Assembly (NCBI RefSeq): GCF_000021325.1
Contig: NC_011365.1
Location: forward strand, 3,004,001-3,068,000
DNA from: Gluconacetobacter diazotrophicus PA1 5
GTDB taxonomy: Bacteria; Pseudomonadota; Alphaproteobacteria; Acetobacterales; Acetobacteraceae
Reading direction: 5' to 3'
Length of the DNA: 64,000 bases
Below the pieces are notes generated by a model. That model made no database searches. It saw nothing but the letters and a program-made list of their open reading frames with translations, and had not been told where the DNA came from. Each line of letters starts with the position of its first letter. The stretch's first letter is position 1. Both the position numbers and the translations under genes were made by a program. This document shows positions 44,374 to 53,373 of the stretch, in pieces.

Positions 44374-44554
44374 GACCCCTCCGAATCCGGAAGATTGGAA
44401 CTATCGCTGTCGGCTGATTGGGAGTCAATGGTCCGCTAATTGGAAGTCTCTCGGCCGCGATCTGGAAGGCCAGGAGGGGAAAGCCTTCCCCCTGGCCGGC
44501 GCCTCGGTCGCCGGCACACCCCCTTCTGGCGGGGAGGCCCCCGCAACGCCCCCT

Positions 44555-44639
44555 GTAGAGTGAGAGGGCGGATGGCTTCGCTGTGACGGGTTAAGGGCTG
44601 GAGGAGAGGCCTCCGGCGCCCGTCATGGAGTTTCGTCCC
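44555..44639 (+). promoter_or_regulatory. Structured leader 1 (before DUF932 gene)
   Basis: GACGGG (44585-44590) pairs with CCCGTC (44619-44624) around an inner hairpin GGAGG/CCTCC. The GGAG ribosome site follows directly. The same layout, with a different inner stem, is found before the ParB-like gene. The 180 bp upstream of it (44374-44554) hold no gene. Confidence 0.65.
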
Positions 44640-45833
44640 ATGAATATGCAGGTTCTCGATGCCCGCCGCGACGTGAGCGGCGGCTACAAGGTCGATGTGC
44701 GCCACGGCGAGCGCGTCGGACGCGTCTCGTCGGAATGGTTCTCGAGGCCCGACGACGAACGCTATCTGTCTCTATCCGATCTCGCGCGCACGGTCCGCGA
44801 GCGCTCCGACCGAAGCCGGACGCGCGTCGTGGAGAGCGCCCTCATCCATGTCGAGGCAAATCGCTCCGACCCCGAGCGGCTTTCACTGCTCCTGCCGGGC
44901 GCTGACACGCCGGTGTCGCCGACCCATTGGAGCTTCGGTCAGCTCGCCAGCCTGGTCGGCGCGCCGGCAGCCTATCTGCGCCAGCTTCCCGCAGCGCTCG
45001 CAGGCATCAATCTACAGTATGGCCTGACCTCGCATCGCGCAGAGCAGGTCAAGACGCTCGAACTCGAAGGCGGCCGCGTCGAGCTGCGCGCCGTCACCGG
45101 CCCCGATTACGGCCGCATCCACGACTACGAGCTGGTCGAGGCGGTGCAACGGATCGCCGGCAACGGCACCGGCGACACCCGCTGGAAGGTGCCCGGCGTG
45201 CTCGACTGGTCGACCGGGATCTACAATCCGCGCGTCGACATCACCAAGGATACGACGACGCTCTATGCCTCGGACCGCGACGTATTCCTTTTCCTGGTCG
45301 ACGATCTCAATCCGATCGAGGCCGGGAGGCTGCCGGACGGATCGCCTGACCTCTACTTCCGCGGCTTCTATGTCTGGAATTCGGAAGTCGGCGCCCGCAC
45401 GCTGGGCATGGCCAGCTTCTACCTGCGCGCGGTCTGCCAGAATCGGAATCTGTGGGGCGTGGAGGATTTCGAGGAGATCTCGATCCGCCATTCCAAATAT
45501 GCCGCGTCGCGCTTCGCGCATGAGGCGGCTCCAGCGTTGCTGAATTTCGCGAACTCATCGCCGATGCCCTTCATCAACGGGATCAAGGCGGCCCGCGAGC
45601 GGATCGTGGCCCGCAACGACGAGGACCGCACCGACTTCCTGCGCCGGCGCGGCTTCTCCAAGGCCGAGAGCGGCAAGATCATCGACGCCGTTCTCGCGGA
45701 GGAAGGCCGTCCGCCCGAGTCCATCTTCGATTTCGTCCAAGGCATCACGGCCGTCGCGCGCGACAAGCCGCACCAGGACGCCCGCCTCGACATGGAGGCC
45801 AAGGCGAAGAAGCTTCTCGACCGAGCCGCCTGA
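44640..45833 (+). CDS. DUF932 family protein
   Basis: 397 residues from the ATG at 44640; ATGs at 44625 and 44646 are alternatives, and the one chosen matches the leader-to-start distance of the next gene. DUF932 proteins are common on phages, plasmids and ICEs; motifs here include GLTSHRAEQVKTLEL, DYGRIHDYELVEAVQ, and VFLFLVDDLNPIEAG. Function is unknown, perhaps in DNA processing after transfer. It has its own structured leader and a strong terminator. Confidence 0.85.
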   Translation: MNMQVLDARRDVSGGYKVDVRHGERVGRVSSEWFSRPDDERYLSLSDLARTVRERSDRSRTRVVESALIHVEANRSDPERLSLLLPGADTPVSPTHWSFGQLASLVGAPAAYLRQLPAALAGINLQYGLTSHRAEQVKTLELEGGRVELRAVTGPDYGRIHDYELVEAVQRIAGNGTGDTRWKVPGVLDWSTGIYNPRVDITKDTTTLYASDRDVFLFLVDDLNPIEAGRLPDGSPDLYFRGFYVWNSEVGARTLGMASFYLRAVCQNRNLWGVEDFEEISIRHSKYAASRFAHEAAPALLNFANSSPMPFINGIKAARERIVARNDEDRTDFLRRRGFSKAESGKIIDAVLAEEGRPPESIFDFVQGITAVARDKPHQDARLDMEAKAKKLLDRAA

Positions 45834-45841
45834 CATCCGTG

Positions 45842-45875
45842 AAGCCGGAGACGCGGTTCTGCGTGTCTCCGGCTT
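45842..45875 (+). terminator. Terminator after DUF932 gene
   Basis: AAGCCGGAGAC and GTCTCCGGCTT form a perfect 11-bp stem, followed by a short T-run, about 8 bp after the stop codon. It separates this gene from the ParB-like gene, which has its own leader. Confidence 0.8.
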
Positions 45876-45915
45876 TGCGCTTCCGTGTGCTCCTGGCCCT
45901 CAGATCCGAAACGCT

Positions 45916-46006
45916 GCCCCTTTAGAGGAAGAGGGCGGCGCTTCGCTTCGTGACGGGTTTCGGTCCGAGAGAGAGTCTCTCGGCGCCCGTCGCGGAGTAT
46001 ATCCCG
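45916..46006 (+). promoter_or_regulatory. Structured leader 2 (before ParB-like gene)
   Basis: GACGGG (45952-45957) pairs with CCCGTC (45986-45991) around an inner hairpin CCGAGAGA/TCTCTCGG, then GGAG and the ATG. The upstream stretch (TTTAGAGGAAGAGGGCGGC) aligns with leader 1. The inner stems differ in sequence but keep pairing, which supports an RNA structure. Confidence 0.65.
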
Positions 46007-48151
46007 ATGGCTAGTGCTGTTCAGAAGATCATCCTGTCGTCCTCGCGCGACATTCCCTTCAACAAGCTGGTTCTGTCCCAGTCCAACGTCCGGCGGGTGA
46101 AGGCCGGCGTCTCGATCGAGGAGCTGGCCGAGGACATCGGCCGGCGTACCTTGCTTCAGGGCTTGAGCGTCCGGCCGGTCCTCGACGCCGAGGGCGCCGA
46201 GACCGGCATGTTCGAGATCCCCGCCGGCGGCCGGCGCTATCGCGCGCTCGAGCTGCTGGTGAAGCAGAAGCGCCTGGCCAAGACCGCGCCGATCCCGTGC
46301 GTGGTCCGCGACGCGGGCAGTGACATCCTCGCCGAAGACGACTCTCTGGCCGAGAACATCCAGCGTGCCCCACTGCATCCGCTGGATCAGTTTCGCGCCT
46401 TCCAGGCCCTGCGCGAGAAGGGCCGTTCCGAGGAGGACATCGCCGCCTCCTTCTTCACGTCGGTCAACGTCGTGAAGCAGCGCCTGCGCCTCGCCTCGGT
46501 CTCGCCGGCCTTGCTCGACGTCTATGCCGAAGACGGCATGTCGCTCGAGCAGCTCATGGCCTTCACCGTCACCGGCGATCACGCCCGCCAGGAGCAAGTC
46601 TGGCAGGCGATCTCCGGCTCCTGGCAGAAGGAGCCCTATCAAATCCGGCGAATGCTGACCGAGAAGACGGTGCGCGCCTCCGACCGGCGGGCGGTGTTCG
46701 TCGGCTTGGACGCCTATGAAGCCGCCGGCGGTGTGGTGCTGCGCGACCTGTTCCAGTCCGACGATGGCGGCTGGCTCGAAGACGTCGCGCTGCTCGACGG
46801 CCTGGTCGCCGAGAAGCTGAAGACCCAAGCGGAGGTGATCGCCGCGGCGGGCTGGAAGTGGATCGAAGTCGCGATCGACTTCCCCTACGGCCACACCCGC
46901 GGCCTGCGCGAACTGGAGGGCGTGGCCACCGATCTCTCGCCCGAGGAACACGCGGCGATCGAGGCGCTCAACGCCGAATACGCCAAGATCGAAGCCGAGT
47001 ATGACGGGGCCGAAGAGCTGCCCGACGAGGTGGACCAGCGGCTCGGCGAAATCGAAACCGCGCTGGCCGCCTTCGACGACCGGCCCGTCATTTACCAGCC
47101 GGCCGACATCGCCCGCGCTGGCGTGTTCGTCGGCATCGACGCCGAGGGCGCGTTGTCGGTCGATCGCGGCTATGTCCGGCCGGAGGACGAGGCGCCGGCG
47201 AGTGAACCGGAGCAGGATGGCGATGCCGGTTCCGCGATGCCGCACACGAACTCAGCCGATCCTGAGACGCCCGCGGTTCAACGCGCCGTCATCACGATCG
47301 GCGGACAGGTCGCCGGACCCGACGACGAGGATGACGAAGAGCTGAAACCTCTGCCGGACCGTCTGGTGACCGAGCTGACGGCCGAACGGACGCTGGCGCT
47401 GCAGGACAAGCTCGCCAACATGCCGTCGGTGGCGTTCCAGGCCGTGCTGCACAAGTTCTGCCTCGACGTCTTCTCCCGCTACTTCGCCTACGGCACGGCG
47501 ATGGAGGTGTCGGTGCGCAGCACCAGCTTCCCGGCACAGGCCCAAGGGCTGAACGACACGCCGGCGGCCAAGGCGATCGATGCGCGCCGCAAGGCTTGGG
47601 AAGAGCGCATGCCGAAGGACAAGGCCGACCTTTGGGATTGGCTCACCGGCCTCACGGGCGACGAGCAGGCGGCGCTCTTCGCGCATTGCGCTTCGTTCGG
47701 CGTCAACGCGCTCTACGAGAAGGGCGACCGCTACGGCGGCGGCACTTCGCCTCACACGGTCGAGCAGCGCATCGCCGACGCCGATCGCATCGCCCGGGCC
47801 GTCGATCTCGACATGGTGCAGGCTGGCTGGCGTCCGACCGTCGATAACTATCTCGGCCGCGTGCCGAAGCGCCGCATCCTGGAGGCGGTGCGCGAAGGCG
47901 CCGGTGACCGCGCCGCCCAGCTTATCGACCATCTGAAGAAGGGCGACATGGCCAAGGAGGCCGAACGGCTACTGGCCGAGACGGGCTGGCTGCCCGAACC
48001 GCTCAGGATGGCGGACGAGCAGGAGGTGGCGGCCGGCGAAGCCGCACAGACCGATGCCGACGGCGAGGAGCTGCCGGAATTCCTCACCGAGGATGACGAG
48101 GAATCCGTGGCCGACGAAGCGGACGAGCCGCACATGGTCGCGGCTGAATAG
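46007..48151 (+). CDS. ParB/Spo0J-like DNA-binding protein, long form
   Basis: 714 residues. The N-terminal ParB nuclease/CTPase region has the conserved GGRRYRALELL (about residue 72) and LAENIQRAPLHPLDQFRAF (about 118), then an HTH (DIAASFFTSVNVVKQRLRLA). Ordinary ParB is about 300 residues; here an extra ~400-residue acidic C-terminal part is added, as in ICE-encoded ParB-like proteins. Likely role: element maintenance or transcriptional control. Preceded by the second structured leader. Confidence 0.85.
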   Translation: MASAVQKIILSSSRDIPFNKLVLSQSNVRRVKAGVSIEELAEDIGRRTLLQGLSVRPVLDAEGAETGMFEIPAGGRRYRALELLVKQKRLAKTAPIPCVVRDAGSDILAEDDSLAENIQRAPLHPLDQFRAFQALREKGRSEEDIAASFFTSVNVVKQRLRLASVSPALLDVYAEDGMSLEQLMAFTVTGDHARQEQVWQAISGSWQKEPYQIRRMLTEKTVRASDRRAVFVGLDAYEAAGGVVLRDLFQSDDGGWLEDVALLDGLVAEKLKTQAEVIAAAGWKWIEVAIDFPYGHTRGLRELEGVATDLSPEEHAAIEALNAEYAKIEAEYDGAEELPDEVDQRLGEIETALAAFDDRPVIYQPADIARAGVFVGIDAEGALSVDRGYVRPEDEAPASEPEQDGDAGSAMPHTNSADPETPAVQRAVITIGGQVAGPDDEDDEELKPLPDRLVTELTAERTLALQDKLANMPSVAFQAVLHKFCLDVFSRYFAYGTAMEVSVRSTSFPAQAQGLNDTPAAKAIDARRKAWEERMPKDKADLWDWLTGLTGDEQAALFAHCASFGVNALYEKGDRYGGGTSPHTVEQRIADADRIARAVDLDMVQAGWRPTVDNYLGRVPKRRILEAVREGAGDRAAQLIDHLKKGDMAKEAERLLAETGWLPEPLRMADEQEVAAGEAAQTDADGEELPEFLTEDDEESVADEADEPHMVAAE

Positions 48152-48162
48152 CACCACCACAC

Positions 48163-48236
48163 GCGGGGCGGCTTCGGCCGTCCCGCGCTTTTCCAATCCA
48201 ACCGAACCCACAGCCCGGTCCCGTGCCGGGCTTTTC
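48163..48236 (+). terminator. Tandem terminators after the ParB-like gene
   Basis: The first hairpin is GCGGGGCGGC/GCCGTCCCGC with a TTCG loop (48163-48186) and TTTT soon after. The second is AGCCCGG/CCGGGCT (48212-48232) followed by TTT. Both fit Rho-independent termination. Confidence 0.85.
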
Positions 48237-48253
48237 GCATTCCGGAGGCCAGC

Positions 48254-48670
48254 ATGCCCCTCTTCACCATCGAGACCACCTACCGTCTGCCGGTCTATCG
48301 GCAACGGACCTACGAAGCCGACACGCTCGACCAGGCCTGCGATCTCGCCATCGCCGATGAAGGCTGGGACGACGAAAAGTCGGATGTCGAGACATCCGGC
48401 GACACCTATGTCACCGGCGCCTGGGAGGGCCGCGACGCCGCCTATCGTGGCCGCGCGCTGGATGTTCCCTCTCAGTTCGATGAGCAGACCCAGCGCAAGG
48501 CCGCGCATTTCGAGGTCCTGCTCGGTTTACTCAAGGTCTTCGCCCACGCGCCCGACGGGGAGCCGACCGACGGGCCGTTCTGGCGACGACGCTTGGAGGG
48601 CGCGATCGTCAAGGCCGAGGCGATCATCGCCGGTGCGCCGGATCCTCATACGGATGGAGACGCGCCATGA
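48254..48670 (+). CDS. Hypothetical ICE backbone protein
   Basis: 138 residues starting MPLFTIETTYRLPVYRQRTY. Acidic, with a likely beta-rich first half and a helical second half (KAAHFEVLLGLLKVFAHA). The family is not known to me by function, but such genes recur at this place in ICEs of this type. Its stop overlaps the next start by 4 bp. Confidence 0.65.
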   Translation: MPLFTIETTYRLPVYRQRTYEADTLDQACDLAIADEGWDDEKSDVETSGDTYVTGAWEGRDAAYRGRALDVPSQFDEQTQRKAAHFEVLLGLLKVFAHAPDGEPTDGPFWRRRLEGAIVKAEAIIAGAPDPHTDGDAP

Positions 48671-48882
48671 CCGAGCAGCCATCCTCCCGACGCGTCGTCT
48701 TCCAGTACCTCGTCCCCGTCCATGTCGAGGTTGAGGATGGCCTGGTCTGCCGCGTGACCGTGATCGACGAAACGCCGGTCGCCGAGCCGGCCGTCGTCGA
48801 AGGTGACGCGAGCTATCTGACGGAAGCGGTCGCCGCAGCCGATGACGGCCAGGCATGGCCGTCCTGGCAGTTCGGATACTGA
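48667..48882 (+). CDS. Hypothetical small ICE protein
   Basis: 71 residues, overlapping the preceding gene (ATGA) and closed by a strong terminator. Strand-rich start (RRVVFQYLVPVHVEVEDGLV), no known motif. Translationally coupled to the 138-residue protein. Confidence 0.6.
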   Translation: MTEQPSSRRVVFQYLVPVHVEVEDGLVCRVTVIDETPVAEPAVVEGDASYLTEAVAAADDGQAWPSWQFGY

Positions 48883-48898
48883 TGCTTGCCTTGATTTC

Positions 48899-48930
48899 GG
48901 CGCCCTGCCTTCCGGCGGGGCGCCTTTTTT
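48899..48930 (+). terminator. Rho-independent terminator
   Basis: GGCGCCCTGCC (48899-48909) pairs with GGCGGGGCGCC (48914-48924, one G-U) and is followed by six T. It closes the two-gene unit before leader 3. Confidence 0.9.
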
Positions 48931-48965
48931 CATGTCGGCCACGGCCATGGCGATGAGAGGGAGAG

Positions 48966-49050
48966 GTCGGCCGGGACGGGTTTGAGCCGGTGCGGTCGAA
49001 GAGAGAGCGCCGGTCGGCTCATCCGTTCCCGCTCTCCCGAGGTTCCCTTC
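48966..49050 (+). promoter_or_regulatory. Structured leader 3 (before the methylase/helicase gene)
   Basis: Contains the same GACGGGTTT block (48975) as leaders 1 and 2, followed by a longer stem GAGCCG (48984-48989) / CGGCTC (49015-49020) with an inner GCGGTC...GCGCCGG region. It diverges more than the other two but has the same position, 30-75 bp before the start codon. Confidence 0.5.
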
Positions 49051-52000
49051 ATGAACGACCTTTCCCCGATCGCGGCCGGTCAGGCCGCGCCGATCTCGCC
49101 TGCCTGCAGCGTCAGCGCCATCATCAATGCGGCGCAGCGGCTGCTCCCGCATCTCGAACGCGGCCAGTGTGTGGACGCCGCAGTCCTGCGCACCGCCATG
49201 GAGGCCGCTTTCGGCGGGTCCGACGCCTCTGGCGCCTGGGATTGGAAGTCGGCCTACGACGCCTGCGAGGCCACGACCGTCCTCTTCCTGCGCAAATACG
49301 GAAAGCCGCTGTTCCGTAAAGCCGACTCTCCGGCTTCACGGCTTTCAGCATTGGCGAAGATCGCCGGGCTCCTGCCGACCCACACGCGCCGCTCGATCGA
49401 GAGCGAGACCTTCCAGCAATTCTCGACGCCGATTCCGCTCGGCCTGGCCGCGCTCACCGCCGCCGCCATCACTCCGGCGGATCGCGTGCTCGAACCGTCT
49501 GCCGGCACCGGCCTGCTCGCCGTCCTGGCCGAGATCGCGGGCGGCGCGCTTATGCTGAACGAACTGGCCGAGACCCGCGCCGGGTTGCTCTCCTCCCTCT
49601 TTCCGGCCATCGCCGTCACGCGCTTCGACGCGGCCCAGATCGACGATCATCTCGATCCGGCCGTCGCCCCCAGCGTAGTGCTGATGAACCCACCGTTCTC
49701 GGCGATGGCGAACGTGTCGGGCCGCATGGCAGACGCCGCCTATCGTCACATCGCGTCCGCGCTCGCGCGCCTCGCCGATGGCGGGCGGCTGGTGGCGATC
49801 ACGGGTGCGAGTTTCTCGCCCGAGCTGCCGCTCTGGCGGGACTGTTTCGTTCGGCTACAAAAGCGCGGTCGCGTGGTGTTCACCGCGGCGATCGCGGGCT
49901 CGGTCTATGCCAAGCACGGCACAACTATCGAAACCCGCCTGACCGTTATCGACAAGGCGCCCGCCGATGATCCGGGTCGGTTTCCGGAATCGCCCGGGAT
50001 CGCACCGGATGTGACGACGCTGCTCGGCTGGATCGGCGAGCGTGTCCCGGCCCGTCAGACCATCACCTCAACAGGCTCGCTGCCCGTGTCGGCGACGCCA
50101 GCGCCTCGCACCGTGCGCGGCTATCTCGCCCGCGCTGGGGCAGATTCGGCCAAGCCGTCGGTTGCCGATCCGGAGGCCATCGATCTCGCCTACGAGACCA
50201 TCGACTGGACGCCGCCCGACGGCGCGCGTCTGAGTGACGCCATCTATGAGGAGTACCGCCTCCAATCGATCTGGCTTCCGGCGGCGAAAGCGCATCCCAC
50301 AAAGCTGGTGCAGTCGGCCGCGATGGCGTCGGTCGCGCCGCCGAAGCCGAGCTATCGGCCGCGCCTGCCAGCGCACATCGCCGGCGATGGCATCCTGTCC
50401 GACGCCCAGCTCGAGACAGTGATCTATGCTGGCGAGGCGCACGGCGACTATCTCGCGGGCGCCTGGACCGTGGACGAGACCTTCCATCTCGTCACCGCCG
50501 CCCGCGACGATGCCCCGAACGCCGTCCGCTTCCGCCGAGGCTTCATGCTCGGCGACGGGACCGGCGCCGGCAAGGGCCGCCAGTCCGCCGGCATCATCCT
50601 CGACAACTGGCTGCAGGGCCGGCGCAAGGCGGTCTGGATCTCCAAATCCGACAAGCTGCTGGAAGACGCCCAGCGCGACTGGTCGGCGCTTGGCATGGAG
50701 CGCCTGCTGGTCACGCCGCTGTCGCGATTCCCTCAAGGGAAGCCGATCACCCTCACCGAAGGCATCCTATTTTTAACCTACGCTACGCTGCGGTCCGACG
50801 ACCGCGGCGAGAAGCTTTCGCGCGTCCGGCAGATCGTTGAATGGTTGGGCTCCGACTTCGACGGAGTGATCATTTTCGACGAGAGCCACGCCATGCAGAA
50901 CGCCGGTGGCGGCAAGGGAGAACGGGGCGTTGTCGCGCCTTCGCAACAGGGCCGCGCGGGCTTGCGTCTTCAGCACGCGCTCCCGAACGCGCGTGTCGTC
51001 TATGTCTCGGCGACTGGGGCCACCACGGTCCATAATCTCGCCTATGCCCAGCGGCTCGGCCTATGGGGTGGCGAGGATTTTCCATTCGTCACCCGCACCG
51101 AGTTCGTGGCAGCGATCGAGGATGGTGGCGTCGCGGCGATGGAGGTGCTGGCCCGCGATCTCCGCGCGCTCGGGCTCTATACGGCCCGCTCGCTCTCCTA
51201 TGACGGCGTCGAATACGAGCTGGTCGAGCACCCGCTGACCGACGAGCAGCGGCGCATCTACGACGCCTATGCCGGCGCGTTCGCCATCATCCACAATCAT
51301 CTCGATGCGGCGATGGAGGCGGCCAACATCACCGGCGCGACCGGCACGCTGAACCGGCAGGCGAAGTCGGCCGCGCGCTCGGCCTTCGAAAGCGCGAAGC
51401 AGCGCTTCTTCGGCCATCTCCTCACCAGCATGAAGACCCCGACCCTGGTCCGCTCGATCGAGCGCGACCTGGCCGATGGGCATGCCGCCGTCATCCAGAT
51501 CGTCTCGACTGGCGAGGCGTTGATGGAGCGCCGGCTTGCAGAGATCCCGACCGAGGAATGGAACGACGTCCGCGTCGACATCACGCCCCGCGAGTACGTC
51601 CTGGACTATCTCGCCCATTCCTTCCCGGTGCAGCTCTATGAGCCCTTCACCGACAGCGAGGGCAATCTCTCGTCCCGGCCTGTCTTCCGGGATGGCCAAC
51701 CCGTCGAAAGCCGCGAAGCCGTCGCCCGCCGCGACGAGCTGATCGAGCGTCTCGCTTCGTTACCGCCGGTCCCCGGCGCGCTCGACCAGATCGTCCAACG
51801 CTTCGGTACGGACATGGTGGCCGAGGTGACGGGGCGCTCGCGGCGCGTGGTGCGCCAGGGCGACCGGCTCGCCGTCGCGACCCGTCCGGGCTCCGCCAAT
51901 CTCGCCGAGACGGCCGCCTTCATGGATGATCTGAAGCGCGTGCTCGTCTTCTCCGATGCGGGTGGCACGGGCCGCAGCTACCACGCGGAGCTGTCCGCGC

Positions 52001-53373
52001 GGAATCGCCGGCTGCGCGTCCACTACCTGCTCGAACCCGGCTGGAAGGCCGATGCCGCCATCCAGGGCCTCGGGCGCACGAACCGCACCAACCAGGCGCA
52101 GCCGCCGCTCTTTCGTCCGATCGCGACCGACGTGAAGGCCGAGAAGCGGTTCCTGTCGACGATTGCCCGTCGCCTCGACACGCTGGGCGCCATCACACGC
52201 GGTCAGCGCCAGACCGGCGGCCAGGGCCTCTTCCGGCCGGAGGACAATCTCGAAAGCCCCTACGCCCGGGATGCGCTACGCCAGCTCTATCTGCTGCTCG
52301 TGCGCGGCAAGGTCGAAGGCTGCTCGCTGCGGATGTTCGAGGACATCACTGGCCTCAAGCTCACCGACGATAATGGCATCAAGGATGAGCTGCCGCCGAT
52401 CACGACGTTCCTGAACCGGCTGCTGGCGCTGACCATCGACATGCAGGGCGTACTGTTCACGGCGTTCGAGCAGTTGCTGACCGCCAAGGTCGAGGGCGCG
52501 ATCGCCAGCGGCGTCTACGACATCGGGCTGGAGACGCTTCAGGCCGAGAGCTTCGTCGTCACCGACCGGCGCACGATCTACACCCATCCCGCCACCGGCG
52601 CGGAGACGCGGCTGCTGACCATCACCGAGCGCCGGCGCAATCGGCCGGTCACGCTCGACCAGGCGCTGGATCATCTTGCCGATCCGCGCGCCGTGCTGCT
52701 GGTCAACGAGCGCTCGGGCCGCGCTGCGGTGCAGGTTCCGGCGCCCAGCCTGATGCTCGACGATGGCGAGATCGAACGCCGCGTGCGGCTGATCCGGCCG
52801 ATGGAGCACCATCACGCCTCGCTGAAGATGATGGACGAGAGCCATTGGCAGCCGGCCGCTCGCGATGCCTTTGCCGCGGCCTGGAACGGTGAGGTCGCCG
52901 ACGTGACGGAATTCGCCGACAGCACGCTCCACATCGTCGCCGGCCTGCTGCTGCCGATCTGGAAGCGGCTACCGAACGAGTCGACCCGGGTCTATCGGCT
53001 CCAGACCGACGGAGGCGAGCGCATCATCGGTCGCCGGGTCTCGCCGGCCTGGGCGGCGAACGCGTCCATGTCGGGGACCGCGACCTTGCCCCCCGAGGCG
53101 GCCTTCGCGGCATTGCTGGAAGGGCGGACCATCCTCGACCTCGCCGAAGGGCTCCAGCTTCGCCGTGTCCGGGTCATGGGCGCCCACCGCATCGAACTGT
53201 CGGGTTTCACCGACACCATGCGCGAGCGGCTGCGCGCCTATGGCCTGTTCTCGGAGATCATCTCCTGGAAGCTGCGCATGTTCGTGCCGATCGACGCGAG
53301 CGGCGCGGCCGTGCTGGCGAAGCTGCTCGACCACTATCCGGTTGAGCGCACCGGCGAGCGGGAGGCCGCGTGA
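49051..53373 (+). CDS. Strawberry notch-like helicase with N-terminal methylase domain
   Basis: 1440 residues. The N-terminal part is a SAM-dependent N6-adenine methylase fold: VLEPSAGTGLLAVLAE (about 150) and VLMNPPFSAMANVSG (about 210). The middle is a superfamily 2 helicase: GDGTGAGKGRQSAG (Walker A, about 500), IIFDESHAM (about 608), VYVSATGATTV; the second helicase lobe has FSDAGGTGRSYHAE and GLGRTNRTNQAQP (about 970-1015). Such proteins are a hallmark of alphaproteobacterial ICEs and plasmids and may protect or process incoming DNA. The stop overlaps the next start. Confidence 0.9.
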   Translation: MNDLSPIAAGQAAPISPACSVSAIINAAQRLLPHLERGQCVDAAVLRTAMEAAFGGSDASGAWDWKSAYDACEATTVLFLRKYGKPLFRKADSPASRLSALAKIAGLLPTHTRRSIESETFQQFSTPIPLGLAALTAAAITPADRVLEPSAGTGLLAVLAEIAGGALMLNELAETRAGLLSSLFPAIAVTRFDAAQIDDHLDPAVAPSVVLMNPPFSAMANVSGRMADAAYRHIASALARLADGGRLVAITGASFSPELPLWRDCFVRLQKRGRVVFTAAIAGSVYAKHGTTIETRLTVIDKAPADDPGRFPESPGIAPDVTTLLGWIGERVPARQTITSTGSLPVSATPAPRTVRGYLARAGADSAKPSVADPEAIDLAYETIDWTPPDGARLSDAIYEEYRLQSIWLPAAKAHPTKLVQSAAMASVAPPKPSYRPRLPAHIAGDGILSDAQLETVIYAGEAHGDYLAGAWTVDETFHLVTAARDDAPNAVRFRRGFMLGDGTGAGKGRQSAGIILDNWLQGRRKAVWISKSDKLLEDAQRDWSALGMERLLVTPLSRFPQGKPITLTEGILFLTYATLRSDDRGEKLSRVRQIVEWLGSDFDGVIIFDESHAMQNAGGGKGERGVVAPSQQGRAGLRLQHALPNARVVYVSATGATTVHNLAYAQRLGLWGGEDFPFVTRTEFVAAIEDGGVAAMEVLARDLRALGLYTARSLSYDGVEYELVEHPLTDEQRRIYDAYAGAFAIIHNHLDAAMEAANITGATGTLNRQAKSAARSAFESAKQRFFGHLLTSMKTPTLVRSIERDLADGHAAVIQIVSTGEALMERRLAEIPTEEWNDVRVDITPREYVLDYLAHSFPVQLYEPFTDSEGNLSSRPVFRDGQPVESREAVARRDELIERLASLPPVPGALDQIVQRFGTDMVAEVTGRSRRVVRQGDRLAVATRPGSANLAETAAFMDDLKRVLVFSDAGGTGRSYHAELSARNRRLRVHYLLEPGWKADAAIQGLGRTNRTNQAQPPLFRPIATDVKAEKRFLSTIARRLDTLGAITRGQRQTGGQGLFRPEDNLESPYARDALRQLYLLLVRGKVEGCSLRMFEDITGLKLTDDNGIKDELPPITTFLNRLLALTIDMQGVLFTAFEQLLTAKVEGAIASGVYDIGLETLQAESFVVTDRRTIYTHPATGAETRLLTITERRRNRPVTLDQALDHLADPRAVLLVNERSGRAAVQVPAPSLMLDDGEIERRVRLIRPMEHHHASLKMMDESHWQPAARDAFAAAWNGEVADVTEFADSTLHIVAGLLLPIWKRLPNESTRVYRLQTDGGERIIGRRVSPAWAANASMSGTATLPPEAAFAALLEGRTILDLAEGLQLRRVRVMGAHRIELSGFTDTMRERLRAYGLFSEIISWKLRMFVPIDASGAAVLAKLLDHYPVERTGEREAA

